Positions 5,897 to 12,515 of a stretch of DNA of 14,227 nucleotides are shown piece by piece. A model generated the notes under the pieces. The model had not been told where the DNA came from. It was given only the letters and a program-made list of their open reading frames with translations, and ran no database searches. Positions within the stretch are counted from its first letter, which is position 1; the number at the start of each line of letters is the position of its first letter. Location of the stretch: positions 1 to 14,227 of the forward strand of contig CAYMLQ010000117.1 in NCBI GenBank assembly GCA_964390795.1, given 5' to 3'. Position numbers and translations under genes: made by a program. The stretch comes from CAYMLQ01 sp964390795 (GTDB lineage: Bacteria; Verrucomicrobiota; Kiritimatiellia; RFP12; UBA1067).

Positions 5897-7390
5897 ATGA
5901 GCACGATTTCGAGGCGGGTGTTTCTGTCAGGGCTGGCGGCCGGCGGTGCGGCGGTGTGCGGCTGCGCGACGGCGGCGGGGGCGCGAAACGGGCGGCCCAA
6001 CATTCTTTTCATCATGTCCGACGACCATGCTGCGCACGCCATCAGCGCGTACTCGGACCGCTTGATCCAGACCCCGAATATCGATCGGCTGGCCAAGGAG
6101 GGCTGCCTCTTCACGCGGGTGTATGCGACCAACTCGATCTGCACGCCGAGCCGCGCGTCAATCCTGACCGGCCAGTACAGCCATATCAACGGCGTGCCGG
6201 TCTTCAACCAGTTCGACACGCAAAAGGTCACGGTGGCGCACCGGCTGAGTCAGGCCGGCTATTACACGGCGATGATCGGCAAGTGGCATCTGGGCAGCGA
6301 TCCGCAGGGCTTCGACCACTGGGAGATTCTGGCTGGGCAGGGCGAGTACTTCGACCCCGTGCTGTACACGCGCGAAGGATCGAAAAAGTACGTCGGGGAG
6401 TACTGCACGGACACGGTCTCGGATCTTGCGGTCGAGCAGTTGCGGGCGCGGCCGAAGGACCGGCCGTTCTTTATGATGGTGCATCACAAAGCGCCGCACC
6501 GGCCGTGGCAGCCTGCGCCGCGCCACAAGGCGATATGGAGCCAGAAGACGATTCCTGAACCGCCGACGCTCTTCGACGACTATGTCGGGAGGGTGGATGC
6601 GATCCGCGAGCAGAAGCAGAGCATCGCGCGCGACCTGACGAAGACCGACGTCAAGCAGGAGGTGCCGGACGGGCTGACGGGCCATGACCGCACGCGCTGG
6701 CTGTATCAGCGGTACATGCAGGATTACCTCGGGTGCATCCAGGGCATCGACGAGAGCGTGGGGCGCATTCTCGACGAGCTGGAGACGCAGGGCCTCGCCG
6801 AGAACACCGTGGTGGTCTACACCAGCGACCAGGGTTTCTTCCTGGGCGACCACGGCCTGTACGACAAGCGCTTCATGTACGAGGAGAGTCTCCAGATGCC
6901 CTTCCTGCTGCGCTGGCCCAAAGGGGTGCGTCCCGGAACGCGGCAGGCCGCGATGGCGATTAACTGTGATTTCGCTCCGACCTTCCTGTCGCTGGCCGGG
7001 GTCAAGACCCCGCCCGAGATGCAGGGCACGAGCCTGCTGCCGCTGTTTGGTGGCGCGATCCCGCAGGATTGGCGCAAGAGCTTCTACTACCGGTATTATC
7101 ATGATCCGGGCGACCACAACACCGCCCGCCATTACGGCGTCCGCACCGAGACCCACAAGCTGATCTGCTTCGACAAGAAGGAGCAGTGGGAGTGCTATGA
7201 CTTGGTGAACGATCCGGAAGAGCTGCGGAACATCTATGGCGACCCGGCGGCTCGGCCGGTCGTCGCGGCGCTCAAGGCCGAGCTCTTCCGGCTGAAGAAG
7301 GCGTTGGGGGATCACGACCAATACGCCGACCCCAAGGATTGGCCCAAGGTTTCATCCTACGTGAAGCCGCCGCCTGCTCGGGCAAAGTAG
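5897..7390 (+). CDS. Type I sulfatase, Tat-exported, S1_11/GlcNAc-6-sulfatase-like, 497 aa
   Basis: The ATG at 5897 has the near-ideal site GGGAGGAGG three bases upstream. The frame stays open further upstream, but only as overlap with the preceding gene. A twin-arginine signal, SRRVFLSGLAAGGAA (5-19), leads the protein, so it is exported folded. The sulfatase signature is CTPSRASILTG at 82-92; Cys82 would be converted to formylglycine by an activating enzyme not in this window. Calcium ligands are expected at Asp42 and Asp43 (SDDHA) and in SDQGFFLGDHG (310-320), with Asp311. Catalytic-site partners include GKWHLG (128-133) and Lys324 in LYDKRFMYEE. The DHGLYDKRFMYEESL segment resembles the S1_11 group, which includes N-acetylglucosamine-6-sulfatases, but substrate assignment is tentative. 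The length is normal for the family. It removes sulfate esters from glycans outside the cytoplasm and is probably co-transcribed with the propeller-like protein. Confidence 0.92.
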   Translation: MSTISRRVFLSGLAAGGAAVCGCATAAGARNGRPNILFIMSDDHAAHAISAYSDRLIQTPNIDRLAKEGCLFTRVYATNSICTPSRASILTGQYSHINGVPVFNQFDTQKVTVAHRLSQAGYYTAMIGKWHLGSDPQGFDHWEILAGQGEYFDPVLYTREGSKKYVGEYCTDTVSDLAVEQLRARPKDRPFFMMVHHKAPHRPWQPAPRHKAIWSQKTIPEPPTLFDDYVGRVDAIREQKQSIARDLTKTDVKQEVPDGLTGHDRTRWLYQRYMQDYLGCIQGIDESVGRILDELETQGLAENTVVVYTSDQGFFLGDHGLYDKRFMYEESLQMPFLLRWPKGVRPGTRQAAMAINCDFAPTFLSLAGVKTPPEMQGTSLLPLFGGAIPQDWRKSFYYRYYHDPGDHNTARHYGVRTETHKLICFDKKEQWECYDLVNDPEELRNIYGDPAARPVVAALKAELFRLKKALGDHDQYADPKDWPKVSSYVKPPPARAK

Positions 7391-7439
7391 TGCCTCACCT
7401 GCGATGAAAGTGAGGAGTTCTGTCATTCGAACGCCAAGC

Positions 7440-7730
7440 CTATTTGGTTTCTTCCGCGTCGAACACGAACACCAGCTCATTGGGGCGCACACGCTTGTTT
7501 TGGCGTGCGATGTGCTCCACGAACGCGGGGTCGCTTGAAAAACGCTGTTGCTTGTTTTTCAGGAGCTCAATCTCGCGGCTTTTGTGCTCGATCTTCCGCA
7601 TCAGTTCGTTGCGCTGCAGCTCCAGACGGTGCAGTTGGGCGACTTTAGGAGGGAGAATGAACAAGCCGCCTGCCACAACAATGACAAGCGCGATCAGCAG
7701 GGTCGTTTGGGTGATGATTTTTAAAAGCAC
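7440..7730 (-). CDS. FtsB/DivIC-like septum formation initiator protein, 96 aa
   Basis: It starts with GTG at 7730; no strong ribosome binding site is seen upstream. The layout is that of the FtsB/DivIC family: a short N-terminal tail, one membrane segment (about 8-26, LLIALVIVVAGGLFIL), a coiled coil (about 29-63, LHRLELQRNELMRKIEHKSR) and a small C-terminal region. The latter has DPAFVEHIARQNKRVRPNELVFVF (67-90 overall), matching the usual family pattern of DPxxIExxAR followed by PxExVxxF. These proteins join FtsL and FtsQ in the division complex and help activate septal peptidoglycan synthesis. The family is short and diverse, so FtsB, DivIC or a related role cannot be separated here. It converges with the sulfatase (49-base gap) and diverges from the Nudix gene. 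Confidence 0.75.
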   Translation of the reverse strand: MLLKIITQTTLLIALVIVVAGGLFILPPKVAQLHRLELQRNELMRKIEHKSREIELLKNKQQRFSSDPAFVEHIARQNKRVRPNELVFVFDAEETK

Positions 7731-7898
7731 GTTCGCACACCGGATCTGTAAAAGCCAACAAGTCGATCAAAGCGCTTATAATGAACACCTTATTGAGTAA
7801 AAAGTCAATCGGATTTTGTAAAAACCGCGATTTTTGTTTTAACCGTGGCACAGGGTGGTTAGAATAGCTGCCTTTAACACCGGAGAGCGAGGTTTGGA
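7731..7898. promoter_or_regulatory. AT-rich divergent intergenic region (FtsB-like gene / Nudix-asnS)
   Basis: This stretch is much more AT-rich than its surroundings and should hold promoters for both directions. A perfect TATAAT lies on the plus strand at 7777-7782, but no good -35 is found 16-18 bases upstream. TAGAAT (7860-7865) lies nearer the Nudix gene with only TTGTTT (7834-7839) 20 bases upstream. On the minus strand, TTGACT (plus-strand 7803-7808) has a poor -10, TTCATT, at 17 bases. No promoter can be fixed by eye. Confidence 0.35.
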
Positions 7899-8450
7899 AT
7901 GCGGGATCTGACGGAAAAGACAACGGGCGTAAAGCGGGTTTTCGAGGGACGTGCGCTGACGATCGACGTGGCGGAGATCGAGATGCCGAACGGGCGGCGT
8001 TCGACTCGCGAAATCGTGCGCCACCGGGGGGCGGCGGTGATCCTCGGGCAGCGCCCGGACGGCGCGTTCGTTCTCGTCCGCCAGTACCGCCGCTCGATCG
8101 AGCAGACGCTTCTGGAGATGGTGGCAGGCTGCATGGAAGAGGGGGAGGCTCCGGAGGCGTGCGCGCGGCGCGAAATGGAGGAGGAGAGCGGATACCGCGT
8201 CGAGGCGCTCGAGGCGGTCGGCGTCATCGTTCCCTGTCCCGGCTACTCGGAGGAGCGGCTTTACCTGTTTTACGCCAGGATCTCCCAGCAGCCCGAGGAG
8301 CAGCGTCCGGACTTCGACGAGAATCTGGAGCCGGTGGTGATGACGGCCGGGGAGATCGATGCGGCACTCGACTCAGGCGAACTGATCGACGGCAAGAGCA
8401 TCGCGCTCTGGCTGATGTGGCGGCGGTGCGGGGAGAAAACTCACCTATGA
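7899..8450 (+). CDS. Nudix hydrolase, ADP-ribose pyrophosphatase-like, 183 aa
   Basis: The ATG at 7899 follows GGAGAGCGAGG. The full Nudix box GX5EX7REUXEEXGU is present, beginning with Gly at GCMEEGEAPE and running to RREMEEESGYRV (about 77-101). Its REMEEE glutamates bind the catalytic magnesium. The N-terminal strands (VFEGRALTIDVAEIEMPNG) and the VLVRQYRR segment before the box are typical of the NudF/ADP-ribose pyrophosphatase group. CPGYSEERLYLFYAR, with the downstream PGxSxE pattern, also fits ADP-sugar hydrolases. The likely reaction is cleavage of ADP-ribose or a similar nucleoside diphosphate sugar to AMP and a sugar phosphate, in the cytoplasm. The stop overlaps the next start (ATGA at 8447-8450), so translation is probably coupled to asparaginyl-tRNA synthetase. 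Confidence 0.9.
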   Translation: MRDLTEKTTGVKRVFEGRALTIDVAEIEMPNGRRSTREIVRHRGAAVILGQRPDGAFVLVRQYRRSIEQTLLEMVAGCMEEGEAPEACARREMEEESGYRVEALEAVGVIVPCPGYSEERLYLFYARISQQPEEQRPDFDENLEPVVMTAGEIDAALDSGELIDGKSIALWLMWRRCGEKTHL

Positions 8451-9835
8451 AGCGGATGCGGATTGCGGGTTTGCTGAATGCGGAGCAGCGCGGTATCGAC
8501 GTGGTTGCGGCCGGCTGGGTGAGGACGCGGCGCGATTCCAAAGGCGGCTTTTCGTTCATCGAGATCAACGACGGGTCCTGTTTGGCGAACCTGCAGGTGA
8601 TCGCCCCTGCGGCGCTGCCGAACTATGAGGGCGAGATTCTGAAGCTGCACCCCGGCGCGTCGGTGGTGGTGGAAGGCGTGCTTGAGGCTTCCGAGGGCGG
8701 CGGGCAGGCGGTCGAGGTGAAAGCCCGCGCGCTCAAGGTGCTGGGATTTTCGCCGCCGATGGATTACCCGCTGGGCAAGCAGAAGATCAATTTCGAGCGG
8801 CTGCGCGAGCTGCCGCACCTGCGTGCGCGCACCAACAGCTTCGGCGCCGTTGCGCGCGTGCGGCACCTGCTCGCCCATGAGGTTCACCGCTTCTTTCACG
8901 ACCGCGGCTTCCTCTACGTGCACACGCCGATCATCACGGCGAACGATTGCGAGGGCGCGGGCGCGATGTTTCAGGTGACCACGCTCGATCCGCACGCGCC
9001 GCCGCGGAGCGCGGATGGGAGCGTCGATTACGCCCAGGATTTCTTCGGACGGCGGGCGTCGCTCACGGTGAGCGGCCAGCTCGAAGGCGAGACCTACGCC
9101 TGTGCCATGGGCGACATCTACACGTTCGGGCCGACCTTCCGCGCGGAGAACTCCAACACGCGGCGGCATCTCTCCGAATTCTGGATGATCGAGCCGGAGA
9201 TGGCCTTTGCGGACCTGGACGCCGACGCGGAACTGGCGGAGGAGTTCCTGCGGCACCTGTTTCAGGCGGTGCTGAAGCACTGCGGGGCGGATCTGCGCTT
9301 TTTCGACCAGCGCGTGCTGCCGGGTGTGCTGGCGCGGCTGGAGCGGCTGGCGGAGGCGCCGTTCGGACGCGTGACCTACACCGAGGCGATCCGGCTGTTG
9401 GAAACATCGGGCAAGGCCTTCGAGTTCGCGCCGTTCTGGGGCATGGACATGCAGTCGGAGCACGAGCGGTATCTGGCGGAAGAGGTGTTCAAGGGGCCGG
9501 TGGTGGTCACCGACTACCCCGAGGCGATCAAGGCCTTCTACATGCGCCGCAACGAGGACGGGAAGACGGTGGCGGCCATGGATGTGCTGCTGCCGGAGGT
9601 GGGGGAGATCATCGGCGGCAGCCAGCGCGAAGAGCGGCTGGACGTGCTGTCGGCGGCCATGCTTAAGAGCGGGCTGAATCCCGACGACTACGTGCACTAC
9701 CTCGACCTGCGGCGGTATGGCAGCGTGCCGCACGCCGGGTTCGGTCTCGGTTTTGAACGGCTCGTGCAGTTCTGTACCGGTATGCACAATATCCGGGACG
9801 TGATCCCGTATCCCCGTGCCCCGCGGCTGTGCTAG
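8447..9835 (+). CDS. asnS: Asparaginyl-tRNA synthetase, 462 aa
   Basis: The start is ATG 8447 inside the ATGA overlap; the frame extends upstream only as overlap with the Nudix gene. The N-terminal OB-fold anticodon-binding domain (about 5-100) includes VAAGWVRTRRDSKGGFSFIE. The class II catalytic domain follows. Motif 1 lies around FFHDRGFLYVHTPIIT (149-164). Motif 2 is FRAENSNTRRHLSEFWMIEPE (231-251), and motif 3 is GFGLGFERLVQFCTG (431-445) with GMHNIRDVIPYPR after it. The SNTRRHLSEFWMIEPE wording is the asparagine type, not the aspartate type. The length is normal. It charges tRNA-Asn with asparagine using ATP, so this organism need not rely only on the amidotransferase route for tRNA-Asn. 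Translation is probably coupled to the Nudix gene. No terminator is evident downstream. Confidence 0.96.
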   Translation: MKRMRIAGLLNAEQRGIDVVAAGWVRTRRDSKGGFSFIEINDGSCLANLQVIAPAALPNYEGEILKLHPGASVVVEGVLEASEGGGQAVEVKARALKVLGFSPPMDYPLGKQKINFERLRELPHLRARTNSFGAVARVRHLLAHEVHRFFHDRGFLYVHTPIITANDCEGAGAMFQVTTLDPHAPPRSADGSVDYAQDFFGRRASLTVSGQLEGETYACAMGDIYTFGPTFRAENSNTRRHLSEFWMIEPEMAFADLDADAELAEEFLRHLFQAVLKHCGADLRFFDQRVLPGVLARLERLAEAPFGRVTYTEAIRLLETSGKAFEFAPFWGMDMQSEHERYLAEEVFKGPVVVTDYPEAIKAFYMRRNEDGKTVAAMDVLLPEVGEIIGGSQREERLDVLSAAMLKSGLNPDDYVHYLDLRRYGSVPHAGFGLGFERLVQFCTGMHNIRDVIPYPRAPRLC

Positions 9836-9877
9836 AAGTTTGATCCGCACCCGGGAACGTAAAGACTGAAATTCGGC

Positions 9878-9906
9878 TTGGTATCCGTACGGTATTTCAA
9901 TAAAAT
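9878..9906 (+). promoter_or_regulatory. Candidate sigma-70-type promoter for the symporter gene
   Basis: TTGGTA (9878-9883) and TAAAAT (9901-9906) are exactly 17 bases apart, matching 4 of 6 and 5 of 6 consensus positions. The leader to the ATG at 10007 would be about 95 bases. The spacer contains the perfect 8-bp palindrome CCGTACGG (9885-9892), which could be part of an operator. Confidence 0.5.
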
Positions 9907-10006
9907 GATGCCCATGTTGATTATCGTGTGCTTCGAAAATGGGCTGACTTATGCGTAATGAGCGTTTTTCGTGTAGGGTTTTCTAACACAAAGTGAGGAG
10001 AAGGTC

Positions 10007-11872
10007 ATGGGTTTCATTGATGTCGCGGTGTTTGTTTTGTTTGTCGCGTCGGTGATCGGTGTGGGGCTCTGGAAAAGCAAGAGCGAGCACAGTGAGGAAG
10101 GAAGTGCGGCCGATTACTTTCTGGCGGGGCGCGGGCTAACCTGGTGGCTGATCGGCGTATCTCTGATCGCAGCCAACATCTCGGCCGAGCAGTTCGTGGG
10201 CATGTCGGGGCAGGCCGCATCGTATCTCGGGCTGGCGATCGCCAGTTACGAGTGGATGGCGGCGGTGACGCTGGTGGTGGTGGCTTTCGCGTTCCTGCCG
10301 TACTTCCTGAAGACCGGCATTTACACGATTCCCGGTTTTCTGGAGCACCGGTACAATCATTACGCACGCTCCATCATGGCTGTTTTCATGATGGTGATTC
10401 TCGTCACCGTCTCGCTTGCGGGCGTAATCTATGCGGGCGCGCTGCCCATGAATGAGCTTCTGAGCCAGTTCGGGCTCAACATCGGCATGACGCAGTGCTG
10501 CTGGCTCATGGGTCTATTTGCAGCCGCTTATGTGGCCGCAGGCGGTCTTAAGGCGTGCGCGTGGGCGGACCTGATTCAGGGAACCGCGCTCATCATCGGC
10601 GGCGCGATCATCACCTATCTGTCCTTCCAGGCGATGGGCGTGGCACCTGCGCAGGAACTGGTCACCGGCGCGGGCGGCGTGGCGGCTGTGGCGGATAGCG
10701 CGGGCGGCGTCTCCAAGTTCTTTGCGCTGAACGGCGACAAGCTGCACATGTTTTTGCCGAAGACCGACAAGATCATTCCCTGGACTGCGCTGGTCATCGG
10801 CCTGTGGATTCCGAACTTCTATTATTGGGGCCTGAATCAGTATATCACGCAGCGCATTCTTGGCTCCGCCTCGTTGGCCGAAGGCCAGAAGGGGATTGTC
10901 TTTGCGGCCGCTCTCAAGCTGATCATCCCGTTCATCATCGTGTTCCCCGGACTGATCGCTTTCAACCTGTACAGCAAGGAGATGGCCGAGCGTGGCGCCA
11001 GCGATCCCGCGATCAAGATCGCGAACGCCAAGGTGATTGCCCACTACAACGAGGTTAAGAATGACGCCGCCGTCTTCGCGGTTTTGGACTTCGACAACGG
11101 CTGGGCGCAGAACAATGTTGAGCTGGCTGCCGAGCTGACGGCCTATAATGCGGCAGAGCGTGCTGCTGCCAAGATCGCTGGAAAAAGGGTTGTTAGCGAG
11201 AGCCTGACGGGCTACAAGTACGATTCAGCCCTTGGGCTGCTGATCGTGAAACTGGTCAAGCCAGGCAATGGCCTTTTGGGCTTTGTTCTGGCTGCGCTGC
11301 TGGGCGCGATCGTGTCGTCGCTGGCCGCTGTTCTGAACGCGGCATCCACGATCTTCTCGATCGATATTTATCACGCGTATATCAACAAGAAGGCCACACA
11401 GAAGCAGTTGGTGGGCGTCGGACGCATCTGCGTCGGCGTCTTCGTGGTGATCGGCTGCGTGCTCGCGCCGATGCTGGCGAATCCGAATCTGGGCGGCATT
11501 TTCACGTACATCCAGATGTTCCAAGGGTTTATCTCTCCCGGCGTGCTGGCGGTCTTCGTGTTTGGCCTGTTGAATCGCACGGCCAACGGCTGGGTGGGTG
11601 TTGTCGGCCTGTTGCTCAATCCGCTGCTGTATGGCGCGCTGAACCTTGCGGGCAGGTGGTTTGGCCTCCAAATCGACTTCCTGAACGCCATGGCGATCTG
11701 CCTGGTGACCAATTTGGCTGTCATGTTCGTTCTGGGCCAGTTCATGCGGTTGCCTCAGCCAGTCGTCTTCCAGACCGCTACGAACTTGAACCTCGAGACG
11801 TCGCAAGGCGCCAAGTGGGCAGGTATCGGCGTCGTTGTCGTGACCGCGATTCTCTACATCATCTTCCGGTAA
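10007..11872 (+). CDS. Sodium/solute symporter, SSS family (SGLT-like), 621 aa
   Basis: The ATG at 10007 follows GAGGAGAAGG. The protein is a multi-pass inner-membrane transporter with about 13-14 segments, starting at residue 3. Family features are DYFLAGRGLTWWLIGVSLIAANISAEQFVG (36-65 overall), GIYTIPGFLEHRY (104-116), AAGGLKACAWADLIQG (177-192), IPNFYYWGLNQYITQRIL (268-285) and LLGAIVSSLAAVLNAASTIFSIDIY (431-455). In the last, Ser437 and Ser438 lie in the expected sodium-site region. The family couples solute uptake to sodium, and the GLNQYITQR type is close to sugar transporters such as vSGLT. The true substrate is not determined. A hydrophilic stretch of about 85 residues (322-408), rich in Ala, Lys and Glu, lies between two membrane segments where I recall a shorter loop in relatives. 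It has its own candidate promoter and a clear terminator, so it is probably monocistronic. Confidence 0.92.
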   Translation: MGFIDVAVFVLFVASVIGVGLWKSKSEHSEEGSAADYFLAGRGLTWWLIGVSLIAANISAEQFVGMSGQAASYLGLAIASYEWMAAVTLVVVAFAFLPYFLKTGIYTIPGFLEHRYNHYARSIMAVFMMVILVTVSLAGVIYAGALPMNELLSQFGLNIGMTQCCWLMGLFAAAYVAAGGLKACAWADLIQGTALIIGGAIITYLSFQAMGVAPAQELVTGAGGVAAVADSAGGVSKFFALNGDKLHMFLPKTDKIIPWTALVIGLWIPNFYYWGLNQYITQRILGSASLAEGQKGIVFAAALKLIIPFIIVFPGLIAFNLYSKEMAERGASDPAIKIANAKVIAHYNEVKNDAAVFAVLDFDNGWAQNNVELAAELTAYNAAERAAAKIAGKRVVSESLTGYKYDSALGLLIVKLVKPGNGLLGFVLAALLGAIVSSLAAVLNAASTIFSIDIYHAYINKKATQKQLVGVGRICVGVFVVIGCVLAPMLANPNLGGIFTYIQMFQGFISPGVLAVFVFGLLNRTANGWVGVVGLLLNPLLYGALNLAGRWFGLQIDFLNAMAICLVTNLAVMFVLGQFMRLPQPVVFQTATNLNLETSQGAKWAGIGVVVVTAILYIIFR

Positions 11873-11890
11873 CAGGCAGGACAGGTATGT

Positions 11891-11920
11891 GGCGGCCTCG
11901 GAAGGGGCCGCCTTTCTTTT
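11891..11920 (+). terminator. Intrinsic (rho-independent) terminator after the symporter gene
   Basis: GGCGGCC (11891-11897) and GGCCGCC (11906-11912) form a perfect 7-bp GC stem with an 8-base loop, followed directly by TTTCTTTT (11913-11920). It begins 18 bases after the symporter stop codon and ends only 14 bases before the next start codon. Confidence 0.9.
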
Positions 11921-11934
11921 GAAGTGGGGGGACT

Positions 11935-12504
11935 ATGTCGATAGACGGGGCCAAAAGTGTCGGGGGGCGTCTGCGGACGTTCCGGGAGCGGCTGGGCCTG
12001 ACGGGCGAGGCGCTGGCGGCAGCAACGGGCGTCGGGGAGTCTGTGATCGTTGCCGTTGAAGCCGGCGAGGTGTATCCCGCGCTCGGCGTGCTGGTGAAGC
12101 TGGCGCGCGGGCTGGGCCAGCGGCTGGGCACCTTCATGGACGACCAGTTTACGCCTGATCCGGTGATCAACCGGGTGGGCGAGCGAACGAGAGCGGCGGT
12201 TTCACACAAAGAGTGCGTCTCTGAAGGATTCCACTATTTCCCGTTGGGAAGCGGCAAGCATGACCGCCACATGGAGCCCTTCTATATCGAGATCGAGGCG
12301 CAGGCGCAGCCGCACCTCTCGTCGCATGAGGGCGAAGAGTTCATCGTGGTTGCCTCCGGCGAAGTGGAACTGGTGTACGGCAGCGCTAAGCATGTGCTCA
12401 AGACGGGCGACTCCATGTATTACAACTCGATCGTTCCGCACGCCGTCAAGGCCGCCAACGGGCAGCCGGCGACGATCCAAGCTGTGGTGTTCATGCCGAT
12501 GTAA
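11935..12504 (+). CDS. XRE-family HTH regulator with C-terminal cupin domain, 189 aa
   Basis: The ATG at 11935 follows the G-rich GTGGGGGGAC, a passable ribosome binding site. The N-terminal helix-turn-helix (about 9-68) reads LRTFRERLGLTGEALAAATGVGESVIVAVEAGE, a standard Cro/CI-type DNA-binding fold. The C-terminal cupin (about 105-187) has PHLSSHEGEEFIVVASGEVEL (126-146), with the metal-site residues His131 and Glu135, and SIVPHAVKA with His169. The usual first His of the HxH pair is replaced by Ser, so the metal site may be reduced or bind a ligand instead. XRE-cupin proteins are usually ligand-sensing repressors of nearby metabolic genes. The acyl-CoA synthetase begins 11 bases after the stop, so this is most simply its own-operon regulator, possibly sensing an acyl compound. 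Ligand and DNA site are unknown. Confidence 0.88.
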   Translation: MSIDGAKSVGGRLRTFRERLGLTGEALAAATGVGESVIVAVEAGEVYPALGVLVKLARGLGQRLGTFMDDQFTPDPVINRVGERTRAAVSHKECVSEGFHYFPLGSGKHDRHMEPFYIEIEAQAQPHLSSHEGEEFIVVASGEVELVYGSAKHVLKTGDSMYYNSIVPHAVKAANGQPATIQAVVFMPM

Positions 12505-12515
12505 GGAGCGAGCGC

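Noticed and set aside
3343..6231. Minus-strand open frame of 962 codons opposite the propeller and sulfatase genes
   Set aside because: Its translation is Arg/His/Ala/Pro-rich with no domain, it is antisense to two well-supported genes, and long shadow frames are expected in GC-rich DNA.
6158..7321. Minus-strand open frame of 387 codons opposite the sulfatase
   Set aside because: It is an antisense shadow with no recognisable motif, while the plus strand carries full sulfatase signatures.
7393..7415. CCTCAC/GTGAGG hairpin as a terminator for the sulfatase gene
   Set aside because: It has only a 6-bp stem with an 11-base loop and no T-run, so support is too weak to call.
8441..9850. Minus-strand open frame of 469 codons opposite asnS
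   Set aside because: It is an antisense shadow of a highly conserved housekeeping gene, and its composition is not protein-like.
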